A DNA stretch of 48,083 nucleotides from Bacteroidales bacterium (GTDB lineage Bacteria > Bacteroidota > Bacteroidia > Bacteroidales > VadinHA17): NCBI GenBank assembly GCA_003157015.1, contig PMIJ01000192.1, positions 1 through 48,083 on the forward strand. The letters are read 5' to 3'. Below are positions 6,601-16,143 of this stretch, piece after piece. Numbering within the stretch: position 1 is the stretch's first letter; each line of letters starts with the position of its first letter. Below the pieces are notes generated by a model. It ran no database searches. It was not told where the DNA came from and saw only the letters and a list, made by a program, of their open reading frames with translations. The translations under genes were made by a program, and so were the position numbers.

Positions 6601-9576
6601 TTACAATATTGGTTTTAATATTACTCCCCGGTGTTTTTTGCCGTCTATCATTATCTCGAGAGGATTATCAAACCTGATGTGCCTGATAAAGCTGTCTTCA
6701 TAAATTACATTGAGCTTATTTAGAAAATCAACATCATAATAACCTTCATTTATATATGGATTGATTGTAAAATACCCAACTCTGAATGAAGTGAGGTTTT
6801 GAAAGAAATGAGTGCCCTGGCTTGGATCTATCCTGTAATTCTTTAATCCCGACTCAATAATAATTCTTGCTGCGGAAATTTGCGGCCACTTAACCGGTAT
6901 ACCGAGCCAGGGGTCGGTTGAGCCCCATCTTCCAGGACCAATAAGAACATACCCTTTACCCTGTTTTACGAATAATGTATTTATCTTTTCAATTTCAATT
7001 GCAACATTTTTGTTATTCACTGCATTAAAAGACTCAGGTTTTACGTATACGAGATCGTGAATGCCTTTAAACAGTCCATTGCCAAGAGCTGATTCGGAAT
7101 AGATGATAGTATCTTCAGGTCGTATATGATCGAGGTTGATGTTATGTGCCTCTTCCGTATGAACTATTGGTCGGATTTGTAAAAAGTTAAAAATTTTAGG
7201 AGTGCCTGCAGGTGTTTCCAGATTGGCGGCAAATTCAATTTCAACCGGGTTATTCATCTCCTCCTGTCCAATCTCAAGAAGAGTACTCAAGATTTCCGCA
7301 AGCGGGAAAGTTTTATGCTGAAGTATATTCGAAAAGGTAATTACCCGTTTCCCAGGCTGGCTTATCCCATCCCTAAGGACATTGTTATTCCTGTCATAAG
7401 TTGATGCAATATACTTCAGAGCGGTTTCGTTCTGAAGTTCCCTGATATCAATTTTCAGAATATTTACTCCGTCATCAGTCGATGGGACGAAGCTGTTAAT
7501 ATTAAGATCGAGAGCACAGAATTCTTTCTGAGAATCCCTTAATGCTGCCTCCGGAGAAGAAAGTTGAAGAATTTTTTTTGGATATTTCGGAGAAAACCTG
7601 AGAGATAATCCACCCTCAACAATCAACTTTCCCAAACCAAAAGCAATGTTCACAATTCCATCTTCAGCTTTCTCAGAACCTATCGGATAGTAATTTATTG
7701 ACCGTGCAACTCCTGATAATGTAGGATAATAAATCTCACCGTGCCTGTTGCCGCAAACCTCCTGCAGTATAATTCCCATCTTCTCCTCATCAATAACATT
7801 TGCAGTGGCGGTCATATAAGCTTTGCTTGCCTTGTAAAAAACAGAAGAATAAACCTCTTTGATAGCTTCCGATAACATCATTACCATCTGTTTATTATCA
7901 GGGAGCCTGGGGATCATGTAAGTTGAATAAATGCCGGCAAATGGCTGGTAATGTGAATCTTCCAGTTTGCTGGAAGATCTGACTGCTATAGGATAATTTC
8001 TGGAAACTGAAAGAAATGCATAGAAATCCTGGTAGACATGTCCCGGCAATTCAGCATCAATGAACTTTTTAAGGATCTCATCATCTGTAAGATCGGATAA
8101 AGCAACAGAATAGAGATTATTCTGATCCATGAACTCGTCGAATATATCGGTGCTTAAAACGACGGTTCGTGGAATAGTAATCAGCGCATCAGGAAATCTG
8201 TTAAACAGCTTATTGTTTTTAATTATACTGTTTATAAATGCAAGGCCCCTGGCTTTTCCCCCGATCGAACCTTCACCAATGCGAGAAAATATCTGGTACT
8301 CATCGAAACTGCTCTTATCAAATTTTGCTATAACTCCCCTACCCTTGCCAAGCCTGAAGCTTGATATTGCAACATACAGGAAACGCCTCATCTCATCCAT
8401 CGTTTCGAAATCTTCCTTTCGAATGTATTTAAACATCTGTGCAACAGGAAAAAGTGCTCTTGCATTAAGCCATTTTGAAAAATGGTTACGTGTGGCATGG
8501 TACTCGAGCGTATTGTCGGGGATAGTCAGTAATTTCTGCTGAAGACTCTGGAGGTCTGTTGCTATGCCAATTGGTTCGAGAGTGGCCGGATTCCGGAAAA
8601 CAAACGGGCCAAAAGCGAGATTCTGAATGATAAAATTCCTCAACTCGAGTGATAATGTTTTGGAATACTTATTAATGAAACCTGCTCCGAGTTCTTCGGC
8701 AGCCTGTTTGTGTGTTGTACTTGATGATTGTATCAGGAAAGGCACTTTGTCGTCATCAGCCATGACCACCTTGCAGAGCTCTATTCCAGCGTTTTCATCC
8801 TGTACATTGTCTCTTTTATAACTTATATCCGAAATAACGCCCAGAACATTATACTTATATTTTTTATAAAGGTCAACAGCATCGTTGAAATTGTTCGCCA
8901 GAAGGATTTTCGGCCTGCCCCTCATTTTAAGCATCCGTTGATGTTCATTCAGGGCTTCACGCTGAAAATCAAGAGATTGTAAAAGCACTATCTTGTAAAT
9001 ATTAGGAAGGTATGAGGAAATATACCTTATAGAGTTTTCAACCAGTATTATCGCCTGAACACCTATATGTTCAATATCATAATCAGCATTCATTTTATCC
9101 TCTATCAATTTGATGATGGCGAGAATGAGAGATGCATCGCCAAGCCAGCAGAAGACGTAATCAATAGCGCTCAGATCCTCTCCCTCAAGCCGTAATGATA
9201 CCTCTCTGGAAAAATACGTTAGTACGACAATAGGTACATTCTCATATTTAGCTTTAATTCTTTTGGCAAGTGCAAATACGTCGGTACCCTTGAGGCTCAG
9301 CATTGAGATGACCAGGTCAATATTGCCTTCCTGTAATATTCTGAAAGCATCTTCTGCATTGTCTGTCTGAACGAATGTTGGAGGATACCGCAGGTTAAGG
9401 GAAGCATATTCATTAAAGATTTGTTCATCAATCCTGCCGTCTTCCTCAAGCATGTAATTATCATAATTACTGCATATTACAAGTACACGATGTATTCGTT
9501 TCTGCATTAGAAGGTCAAAGGAAGTATCAGTAAAATCATACTGGTTTAGATCCATTATTCCTTCAATTATGCTCAT
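6601..9576 (-). CDS. Receiver-like / PPDK-type ATP-grasp protein (PEP/pyruvate-binding family)
   Basis: 991 aa, function unknown. Residues 30-160 form a receiver-like domain without the phosphoacceptor Asp. Residues 221-320 form a second receiver whose key positions look intact (Asp250, Ser284-286, Lys303 in FINKYSK). Residues 433-805 are the ATP-grasp (PPDK_N) module of PEP synthase: GGKARG at 439-444, AVRSSS at 531-536 with Glu539-Asp540, ILQEV 603-607, and FLQIRP 798-803. Residues 870-940 hold a highly conserved segment beginning GPGRWGS (880-886) and ending near GTHFFQN with His923. The swivelling phosphohistidine domain and the PEP/pyruvate barrel of true PEP synthase are absent. It is the last gene of korA-korB-1148aa-991aa, 11 bp after its paralogue. 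A signalling or phosphotransfer role tied to 2-oxoacid metabolism is inferred. Confidence 0.85.
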   Translation of the reverse strand: MSIIEGIMDLNQYDFTDTSFDLLMQKRIHRVLVICSNYDNYMLEEDGRIDEQIFNEYASLNLRYPPTFVQTDNAEDAFRILQEGNIDLVISMLSLKGTDVFALAKRIKAKYENVPIVVLTYFSREVSLRLEGEDLSAIDYVFCWLGDASLILAIIKLIEDKMNADYDIEHIGVQAIILVENSIRYISSYLPNIYKIVLLQSLDFQREALNEHQRMLKMRGRPKILLANNFNDAVDLYKKYKYNVLGVISDISYKRDNVQDENAGIELCKVVMADDDKVPFLIQSSSTTHKQAAEELGAGFINKYSKTLSLELRNFIIQNLAFGPFVFRNPATLEPIGIATDLQSLQQKLLTIPDNTLEYHATRNHFSKWLNARALFPVAQMFKYIRKEDFETMDEMRRFLYVAISSFRLGKGRGVIAKFDKSSFDEYQIFSRIGEGSIGGKARGLAFINSIIKNNKLFNRFPDALITIPRTVVLSTDIFDEFMDQNNLYSVALSDLTDDEILKKFIDAELPGHVYQDFYAFLSVSRNYPIAVRSSSKLEDSHYQPFAGIYSTYMIPRLPDNKQMVMMLSEAIKEVYSSVFYKASKAYMTATANVIDEEKMGIILQEVCGNRHGEIYYPTLSGVARSINYYPIGSEKAEDGIVNIAFGLGKLIVEGGLSLRFSPKYPKKILQLSSPEAALRDSQKEFCALDLNINSFVPSTDDGVNILKIDIRELQNETALKYIASTYDRNNNVLRDGISQPGKRVITFSNILQHKTFPLAEILSTLLEIGQEEMNNPVEIEFAANLETPAGTPKIFNFLQIRPIVHTEEAHNINLDHIRPEDTIIYSESALGNGLFKGIHDLVYVKPESFNAVNNKNVAIEIEKINTLFVKQGKGYVLIGPGRWGSTDPWLGIPVKWPQISAARIIIESGLKNYRIDPSQGTHFFQNLTSFRVGYFTINPYINEGYYDVDFLNKLNVIYEDSFIRHIRFDNPLEIMIDGKKHRGVILKPIL

Positions 9577-9587
9577 AAGTTATGTTT

Positions 9588-12500
9588 TTAATTATTCATT
9601 GAGATTACTGCCATGCCTTTCTTCCCGTCCATCCGAATCAGAAGCGGTTTTTCAAACCTTATATGATTGAAAAATTTCCCCTTTTCAATAATCTTTTGAC
9701 TTTTAAGTTTATCCCATGCTATTGCGCCATCATCTGATCCATGATTAATGGAAAAATATCCAACATTCATAGAGGTTACATTGTGGAAAAAATGAGAGCC
9801 CAGAGATGCATCAACCTGAAAATCAGGCAGACCTACCTCCACAATTATCTTGGCATTCGATATCTGTGGCCACACAACCGGTATTCCAAGGAATCTGTCT
9901 CTTGAGCCCCACCTTCCGGGTCCAAGAAGGACATATCTGCGGTTCTCCTGAAGCATTTTTTCATTCATCTTATCAATCTCCGCTGCCATTTCGTTCGTCA
10001 GCATATTATTGAATTTATCGGGCAACAAATATATGAAATCGGCAATATTGTCAATTACTCCATTACCCATACTTCTTTTGGTAATAAGAACCGTATCATC
10101 ATTTTTAATGCTTTCAGGGTCTATTGAATAGCCTGCTCCGCTACCTACAAGCGGTTTTATCTGAAGAAGATAAAAAGAGGCATGCCCATTGTTATCCATG
10201 GTAAGATCAACAGCAAATTCGATCTCTACCGGAGTACCGAAGGCTTCCTTAACGACATCAAGAACTACATTAAGAGTGGATGCCAGTGGAACATAATCAT
10301 ATTTAAGAATGTCGGCAAAATTGACTACTCTTGGACCAGGCACATCAAGTCCAGGAACAATAGTGTCATTATCAAGACTTAAAACGGAAGCTGAATGTTT
10401 AAGAGTACCATGCTTTTCAGCCTGACTGATATCAAGTGTCACAAGTCCCGCATTTTCGCCTTCGAGAAGATTAAGTTCCTTCTTTGCCATATCAACAGCA
10501 TAGAAAATAACCTGGGAATTTTTATAAAGATCCTTGTGCGAAATAATATCAATAGAGGGATAAACCGGTGAGAATCTGAAAGCCCGTTCCCCCTCAACAA
10601 CATAATGTCCAAGGCCAACTGCCAGAACTGCAAATCCGTCCTGAGGTTTCATATGAGAGACAGGATAAAAATTGAACGACTGTGCAGTACCGCTTATATG
10701 AGGATAAAATGCATTTTCAAACCTGTTGCCTACTACCTCCTGAATTACAATTGCCATTTTCTCCTGTTCAACCTTATAATTAATAGCTTCAAAATAGATC
10801 CGTGCATTTTTTGAATATATTGAAGAAAACACCAGTTTGATAGCTTCCGATAACTGTTTCAGTCGTATTTCCGGCTCATAATGATTATTCGGAAGCAGAT
10901 AGGTTCCAAAAATGCCTGAAAAGGGCTGACTCATCGAGTCTTCAAAAAGGCTTGAAGACCTTACAGCCAGAGGTTTATCTATGAGTTTAATAAAAATTCG
11001 CAGCTCCTTTTCGAGTGTATAGCTCAGGCTTCCCTCGAGGAATAATTTCTGAAGAGCATTGAAGTCTTTCTCAGTGTTTACTTTGTCCCACAGATGATTC
11101 CGTTCCATAAACATGTCAAATTCATCTGTTCCTATAATTGCTGTAACAGGTGTTTTTATGTTTATTCCGGGAAGAAGCCGCCCAAGTTCAAAACTATATA
11201 TAAGGGTGTTAACGAAAGCCAGTCCACGTCCTTTTCCACCAAGTGAGCCCCCTGAAAGGCTCACAATATTAGTCTCATCGATTACTGCAGATTCCTCAAA
11301 ATTCACGATCTTGCCCTTGTTCGTTTCTCTTCTCCGCTTATGGATGATATCGATAAGGAATTCACGCAGTTCTTTGAGACTATTGAAATCTGAGACACCG
11401 ATAGGGTTTATCATTTTAGCGATTTTCACCTCTCCTCTTGCCATAAGCCAGAGTGAGAAATGATTTTTCATCGAATGGTAAACAAGTGAATCTTCCGGCA
11501 CAGTCTGAAGATAGGCCTCGAATTCTTTCATCGATTTAGCTACTGCGATCTGACGGCCCTTTGTATCCCTGTAAACAAAATGTCCAAAACCCAGGTAGTA
11601 ATTTATGAACGATTTGAGATCCTGAAGGAGGCTTTCTGAGTTTTTATTTATGAAATTTGATTTCAAAGAATGTGCATAACGGGCATTTTCCGGATCAGAT
11701 GACTGTAGCACAGAAGGGAGATTGGGAAGATATTGTTTGATATGTTTAATAATGTCAAAACCTGCAGTATCATGCATAATGCCGTTCTTTGGGAACCGCA
11801 TGTCTGAAATAACACAAAGCAGGCTATCCTTATATTTATTAAAGATAGTTATAGAATCTTCATAATCGGATGCCAGAAGAATTTTTGGCCTGGCCCTTAG
11901 TTTCAGGACTTTATATAATTCATCCGTAGATACATCCTCGATAAGATTTTTTGTCTGCTCCAAAACAAGAGTGTACAACATTGGCAGATAACTTGAATAA
12001 TATTCTGCCGAATCTTCAATGAGAAGTATAACCCTGGTAAGACCTTTTTTTGTGTCATTTTCCACATTTACTTTGTCCTCCAGAAGGTTAACCATTGCAA
12101 AAAACACCTTCGACTCCCCTGTCCATACAAAATAGTTATCAAATGGAACGCCCAGCGATTTCTGCCTTTTGACAAAAGTTACGTCACCCGGGCTGTTGAG
12201 AAGCAGGAATGTAGGTATATAGGGATACTTCTCCTTGATTTTTTTACACAATACCATCGGACTCTCTTTGTCAACCCCTATCATTATGATGATCATATCA
12301 TAATGACGGGCTTTCAGCCTTGCAAATGCTTCATCCTCAACCGATACTCCTGTCACTCTTGGAATTGATGTAAGGCTCAGCTGGTAGTATTCTCCGAGCA
12401 TGTGGTCAGAAAACCTTCCTTCTCCTTCAATTGAATATGCATCATACAAATTGGCGACAAGAAGTATTTCTTTTACCTTGAATGGCTGAAGATCGTGAAA

Positions 12501-13034
12501 TACATCTCTTTCAGCATTATGACGGTCGAGGAACTTCTGGAGCAACTTCCTGCTTGAAACATCCTTAATATCTTCATCATCTTTCTGAGCGAACTGCGAT
12601 AACCTTATGATATCCCTTGCCTTATAACTGTTGATATAACCTGTTAAGATACTGGCTATGTTCTGAATAAGATCGCGTTCCTCCTTGAGGAAGGGTCCCT
12701 CATTTTCAATAGTGAATTCAGTAGTGTAATAAATTTCTATTGATCCTTTTTCATTGTCGATTGTAGAGAACTCCTGAACCATCTTCCAGTTAGTTTCATG
12801 AAAATCGACGGTTTCAAAATCTTTTCCCATGAATCTTATTCGGGCCACTGTATATTCAGGATACTGCCACGCAGCAGGTAGAAGAAGCACTATTTCCTGA
12901 AGCGATTCTTCGATTGGTTTAAACTCCTTCAGGATAGATGTTGTGCGGTTAATACAAGCAAGCTCTTTAAGACGTTCCCTCTGGTCGTGCAGGAGGCGGT
13001 TATATTCAGGAGTATTTTGGCTCAATTCATTCAT
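9588..13034 (-). CDS. GAF-like / receiver / PPDK-type ATP-grasp protein (PEP/pyruvate-binding family)
   Basis: 1148 aa paralogue of the 991-aa protein, with an added N-terminal GAF-like domain (about 20-145, preceded by a helical segment). The first receiver-like domain (~186-330) lacks the Asp and has Trp304 in place of the Lys. The second (383-485) retains Asp411, Ser445/446 and Lys464. The ATP-grasp follows: GGKGRG 599-604, AVRSSS 690-695 with Glu698-Asp699, IQEV 764-767, LLQIKP 956-961. The C-terminal conserved block starts GPGRWGS (1038-1044) and includes His1081 in GSHFFHN. There are no membrane segments, histidine-kinase domain or PEP-utilising mobile domain. The gap to korB upstream is 28 bp, so it is probably cotranscribed with the oxidoreductase. 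The GAF domain suggests a ligand- or redox-sensing role; this is inference. Confidence 0.85.
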   Translation of the reverse strand: MNELSQNTPEYNRLLHDQRERLKELACINRTTSILKEFKPIEESLQEIVLLLPAAWQYPEYTVARIRFMGKDFETVDFHETNWKMVQEFSTIDNEKGSIEIYYTTEFTIENEGPFLKEERDLIQNIASILTGYINSYKARDIIRLSQFAQKDDEDIKDVSSRKLLQKFLDRHNAERDVFHDLQPFKVKEILLVANLYDAYSIEGEGRFSDHMLGEYYQLSLTSIPRVTGVSVEDEAFARLKARHYDMIIIMIGVDKESPMVLCKKIKEKYPYIPTFLLLNSPGDVTFVKRQKSLGVPFDNYFVWTGESKVFFAMVNLLEDKVNVENDTKKGLTRVILLIEDSAEYYSSYLPMLYTLVLEQTKNLIEDVSTDELYKVLKLRARPKILLASDYEDSITIFNKYKDSLLCVISDMRFPKNGIMHDTAGFDIIKHIKQYLPNLPSVLQSSDPENARYAHSLKSNFINKNSESLLQDLKSFINYYLGFGHFVYRDTKGRQIAVAKSMKEFEAYLQTVPEDSLVYHSMKNHFSLWLMARGEVKIAKMINPIGVSDFNSLKELREFLIDIIHKRRRETNKGKIVNFEESAVIDETNIVSLSGGSLGGKGRGLAFVNTLIYSFELGRLLPGINIKTPVTAIIGTDEFDMFMERNHLWDKVNTEKDFNALQKLFLEGSLSYTLEKELRIFIKLIDKPLAVRSSSLFEDSMSQPFSGIFGTYLLPNNHYEPEIRLKQLSEAIKLVFSSIYSKNARIYFEAINYKVEQEKMAIVIQEVVGNRFENAFYPHISGTAQSFNFYPVSHMKPQDGFAVLAVGLGHYVVEGERAFRFSPVYPSIDIISHKDLYKNSQVIFYAVDMAKKELNLLEGENAGLVTLDISQAEKHGTLKHSASVLSLDNDTIVPGLDVPGPRVVNFADILKYDYVPLASTLNVVLDVVKEAFGTPVEIEFAVDLTMDNNGHASFYLLQIKPLVGSGAGYSIDPESIKNDDTVLITKRSMGNGVIDNIADFIYLLPDKFNNMLTNEMAAEIDKMNEKMLQENRRYVLLGPGRWGSRDRFLGIPVVWPQISNAKIIVEVGLPDFQVDASLGSHFFHNVTSMNVGYFSINHGSDDGAIAWDKLKSQKIIEKGKFFNHIRFEKPLLIRMDGKKGMAVISMNN

Positions 13035-13062
13035 TTGAAGAATCTAGGTTGGACAGGATAAG

Positions 13063-14088
13063 CTACCCCACGCTCCATGTTGAACCGCTTTTCAGCAGGT
13101 CATCCACACATTTTATCTTCGCAGTTTTTTGTATTCCCTCTATCTGTTCTCTAACATCTGTTTCGTAAGTAGAGCCGTCAACAGACCGGATAACTCCCAG
13201 AGCAACGGGATACTCAGGGTATCTCATATTAGCAAGCATATACTGGATTCCGGGGTTTGGTTCATAAGCATCATGAACTAGAATGTTCTTTTCGTTGAAA
13301 CCGTTTTCTCCGAGTTGGACTGCTTTAAGCTTCCTGCAACCCTCAAGAATCAGACCCTTGTCGTTATTCTTGCCGAAAATCATCGGCTGACCATGTTTAA
13401 GGATCAGGGTTCTGTCATCTCTAACGTCTTTTTCAGCTATTGTATCATGGATCCCGTCATTGAAGATAACGCAATTCTGCAATACTTCAATTACTGAAGT
13501 CCCTTTATGCTTTGCAGCTTCCATGTAGATCTGAGTTGATAAAACCACATTGGTATCGATGGTGCGGGCAAAAAATTTGCCTTTAGCGCCTATAACCAGT
13601 TCACCTACAGAGAAAGGTTCTTCAACTGTTCCGAAAGGTGAAGTTTTTGTTACAAGACCTTTTGTGGAAGTAGGAGAATACTGGCCTTTTGTAAGACCAT
13701 AGATCTCATTATTAAACAATATTATATTGATATCAATATTGCGCCTGATTGCATGGATAAAGTGATTACCCCCTATTGCGAGGGCATCGCCATCGCCTGT
13801 GATCTGCCAGACTGACAAATCGGGGTTGGCAGTTTTTACACCTGAAGCAATTGCAGCTGCACGTCCGTGTATGCTATGAAACCCATATGTATTCATATAA
13901 TAAGGGAACCTGGAAGAACAACCTATTCCGGAGATAAAAGCGAATTTCTCCTTTGGAATACTAAGTTCAGCAAGAGCTTTCTGAACCGAACTCAAAACTG
14001 CATGGTCACCACAACCCGGGCACCATCTGACTTCCTGGTCACTCTTGAAATCTTTTGCAGTATAGTTATAAACCATTGTATCAGCCAT
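13063..14088 (-). CDS. korB: 2-oxoacid:ferredoxin oxidoreductase, beta subunit
   Basis: 341 aa. The beta subunit binds thiamine pyrophosphate and a 4Fe-4S cluster. CPGCGDH (23-29), GIGCSSR (54-60) and the TPP motif GDGDALAIGGNH (98-109) continuing to an Asn-Asn pair are present, with a further Cys in the C-terminal half. With KorA it decarboxylates a 2-oxoacid to acyl-CoA while reducing ferredoxin, reversibly. Length and motifs fit the two-subunit KOR type (2-oxoglutarate) better than the single-chain pyruvate enzyme, but substrate cannot be settled from sequence. It starts 4 bp after the korA stop. Confidence 0.92.
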   Translation of the reverse strand: MADTMVYNYTAKDFKSDQEVRWCPGCGDHAVLSSVQKALAELSIPKEKFAFISGIGCSSRFPYYMNTYGFHSIHGRAAAIASGVKTANPDLSVWQITGDGDALAIGGNHFIHAIRRNIDINIILFNNEIYGLTKGQYSPTSTKGLVTKTSPFGTVEEPFSVGELVIGAKGKFFARTIDTNVVLSTQIYMEAAKHKGTSVIEVLQNCVIFNDGIHDTIAEKDVRDDRTLILKHGQPMIFGKNNDKGLILEGCRKLKAVQLGENGFNEKNILVHDAYEPNPGIQYMLANMRYPEYPVALGVIRSVDGSTYETDVREQIEGIQKTAKIKCVDDLLKSGSTWSVG

Positions 14089-14092
14089 ATTA

Positions 14093-15934
14093 TTAAGCCT
14101 CCAGCATTTTTAAACAATTTTCTTTAATATCATTTACTGTAAAAGGAAGACCCTGAACTTTATTTATCTGTTCATAAGTAAATTCCTGATGTTTAATACG
14201 CAGATAATTTGCAAATTGCCCCATATTTAATTCACATACAACGATCTTTTTAAACCTCTTGAAAACATCTTTTACATTCTTAGGCAGAGGATTGATGTAA
14301 TTGAAATTTACCAGGCCTACTTTAAACCCTTCATCAATTAATTCACGAACGGCAGTTATTAGATATCCATACGACCCACCCCAACCGACCACGAGAAGAT
14401 CCCCTGATTTAGAACCATATACCTCAAGATCGGGAATTTCATTTGCCACTCTTTCAACCTTTTCAGCCCTGACCATAACCATTTCTTCGTGATTTTCAGG
14501 TGTGTAGGATACTGTTCCTTTGAATGTCTTTTCCAGTCCCCCTATTCTGTGTTCAAGTCCAGGAATTCCTGGTATTGCCCATGATCTTGCGAGCTTATAG
14601 ATATCGCGCTTATAAGGCAAAAATGGTGTTTCGGATGGGTCAGCAAACGGAGGATTGATTTTAGGGAGATCTTTCATTTCAGGGATTCTCCATGGTTCGG
14701 TTCCGTTTGCCAGATAACTGTCGGAAAGAAGTAATACAGGAGTCATATGCTCCAAAGCAATTTTTGCTGCTTCAAAAGCAAAATGGAAACAATCCGACGG
14801 AGTGCTCGAAGCAATAACGACAACCGGACATTCCCCATTGCGACCGTAAAGAGCCTGCATAAGATCGGCCTGTTCCGTTTTTGTTGGCAGTCCGGTTGAG
14901 GGGCCCCCCCGCTGAACATTAACAACTACAATCGGAAGTTCAGCCATCACAGCCAGTCCAATAGCTTCAGACTTGAGTGCCAATCCCGGTCCGGAAGTCG
15001 AGGTAACAGCCAGGCAGCCTGCAAAGCTTGCACCAAGTGAAGTGCATATTCCGGCTATCTCATCTTCAGCCTGAAAACTTTTTACACCAAGGTCCTTGCG
15101 TGCGGCAAGCTCCTCGAGAATACCCGTTGCCGGTGTTATGGGATAGGAACCTATGAACAATTTCAGTCCGGCTTTTTCAGCTGCTGCCAGAAAACCCCAG
15201 GCGGTTGCCGTATTTCCGTTTATATTCCGATAAGTACCTTTTGCGATATCAGCCGGGAGTATCTTATAGGTCGGATTAAGAGCCTCAATAGTTTCGGCAT
15301 AGTAATAACCTGCTCTCAATGCAACTTTATTCGCTTCAATCATGACCGGGTTTTTCTTGAATTTTTTTTCAAAATAATTCTCGGTATAACTTAATTTGCG
15401 TTCGAATAGCCAATAAACCATTCCAAGTGCGAACATATTCTTTGTTCTCAGAACCGATTTTGGATCAAGACCGAAATCCTTAAGAGCTTCTTTTACCATC
15501 GAAGAAATAGGAGCTGCTATTATATTGTAACTTTCAAGCTTTTCCTCAGCAATAGGGTCTTTCAGATACCCGGCTTTTTCAATATTTTTTTCGGTAAAAT
15601 TGCCTTCATCATAAATAATTGTGCCACCGGGTTTGATCCATTTGGCATTGGCTTTGATCGCAGCCGGATTCATTGCTACCAGCACATCAGAAAAATCACC
15701 GGGTGTATTTATTTTTGAATGTCCCAGATGAACCTGAAATCCTGAAACACCTCCGACAGTACCTTGTGGGGCACGAATTTCGGCAGGATAGTCGGGAAAA
15801 GTTGATAAGTCATTTCCAAATAGAGCGGCTGTATCTGAAAAGAGAGTCCCGGTCAGCTGCATCCCGTCGCCCGAATCACCTGAGAACCTGATAACCACTT
15901 CTTCTCTTTCAATAACCTCTGATTTTTTACCCAT
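14093..15934 (-). CDS. korA: 2-oxoacid:ferredoxin oxidoreductase, alpha subunit (gamma-alpha fusion)
   Basis: 613 aa. An N-terminal gamma domain (residues ~10-185; opens with FSGDSGDGMQLTG and includes YPAEIRAPQG) is fused to the pyrimidine-binding alpha domain (from ~215; GSYPITPATGILEEL, TSTSGPGLALKSE, RGGPSTGLPTK) and a C-terminal transketolase-like domain. This is the usual KorA architecture. The complex produces reduced ferredoxin from 2-oxoacids or fixes CO2 in reverse, consistent with anaerobic metabolism. It is the first gene of the four-gene minus-strand operon; a -7 box (15997-16004) lies 63 nt upstream. Confidence 0.93.
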   Translation of the reverse strand: MGKKSEVIEREEVVIRFSGDSGDGMQLTGTLFSDTAALFGNDLSTFPDYPAEIRAPQGTVGGVSGFQVHLGHSKINTPGDFSDVLVAMNPAAIKANAKWIKPGGTIIYDEGNFTEKNIEKAGYLKDPIAEEKLESYNIIAAPISSMVKEALKDFGLDPKSVLRTKNMFALGMVYWLFERKLSYTENYFEKKFKKNPVMIEANKVALRAGYYYAETIEALNPTYKILPADIAKGTYRNINGNTATAWGFLAAAEKAGLKLFIGSYPITPATGILEELAARKDLGVKSFQAEDEIAGICTSLGASFAGCLAVTSTSGPGLALKSEAIGLAVMAELPIVVVNVQRGGPSTGLPTKTEQADLMQALYGRNGECPVVVIASSTPSDCFHFAFEAAKIALEHMTPVLLLSDSYLANGTEPWRIPEMKDLPKINPPFADPSETPFLPYKRDIYKLARSWAIPGIPGLEHRIGGLEKTFKGTVSYTPENHEEMVMVRAEKVERVANEIPDLEVYGSKSGDLLVVGWGGSYGYLITAVRELIDEGFKVGLVNFNYINPLPKNVKDVFKRFKKIVVCELNMGQFANYLRIKHQEFTYEQINKVQGLPFTVNDIKENCLKMLEA

Positions 15935-15996
15935 GATATCTATTATTATAAATCAGTATTTTATGATAAATGAGATAACTAGCTGCTTATTAAGCA

Positions 15997-16004
15997 CAAA
16001 ATTA
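15997..16004 (-). promoter_or_regulatory. Putative -7 box for the kor operon
   Basis: On the minus strand this reads TAATTTTG, matching TAnnTTTG, 63 nt before the korA ATG. The -33 position holds GCCA rather than TTTG, so it is a weak or activator-dependent candidate. It lies in the 330-bp gap between murI and korA, which otherwise contains only the C/G-rich inverted repeat and no gene. Confidence 0.4.
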
Positions 16005-16143
16005 ACTTTTAAAACATGGAAAATGGCATAAAAAAAGATATTTGAGTATGATATTGATCATATATGGATGTTTTAGCTCCTTAATTCACTGTTTTCTCTC
16101 ATGCCCTGAATGGTTCGGATATTTTGCTACCATGCCTGTTTTA

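Noticed and set aside
6601..13034. True phosphoenolpyruvate synthase or pyruvate phosphate dikinase
   Set aside because: The ATP-grasp is present, but the phosphohistidine swivel and the PEP/pyruvate barrel are missing in both proteins.
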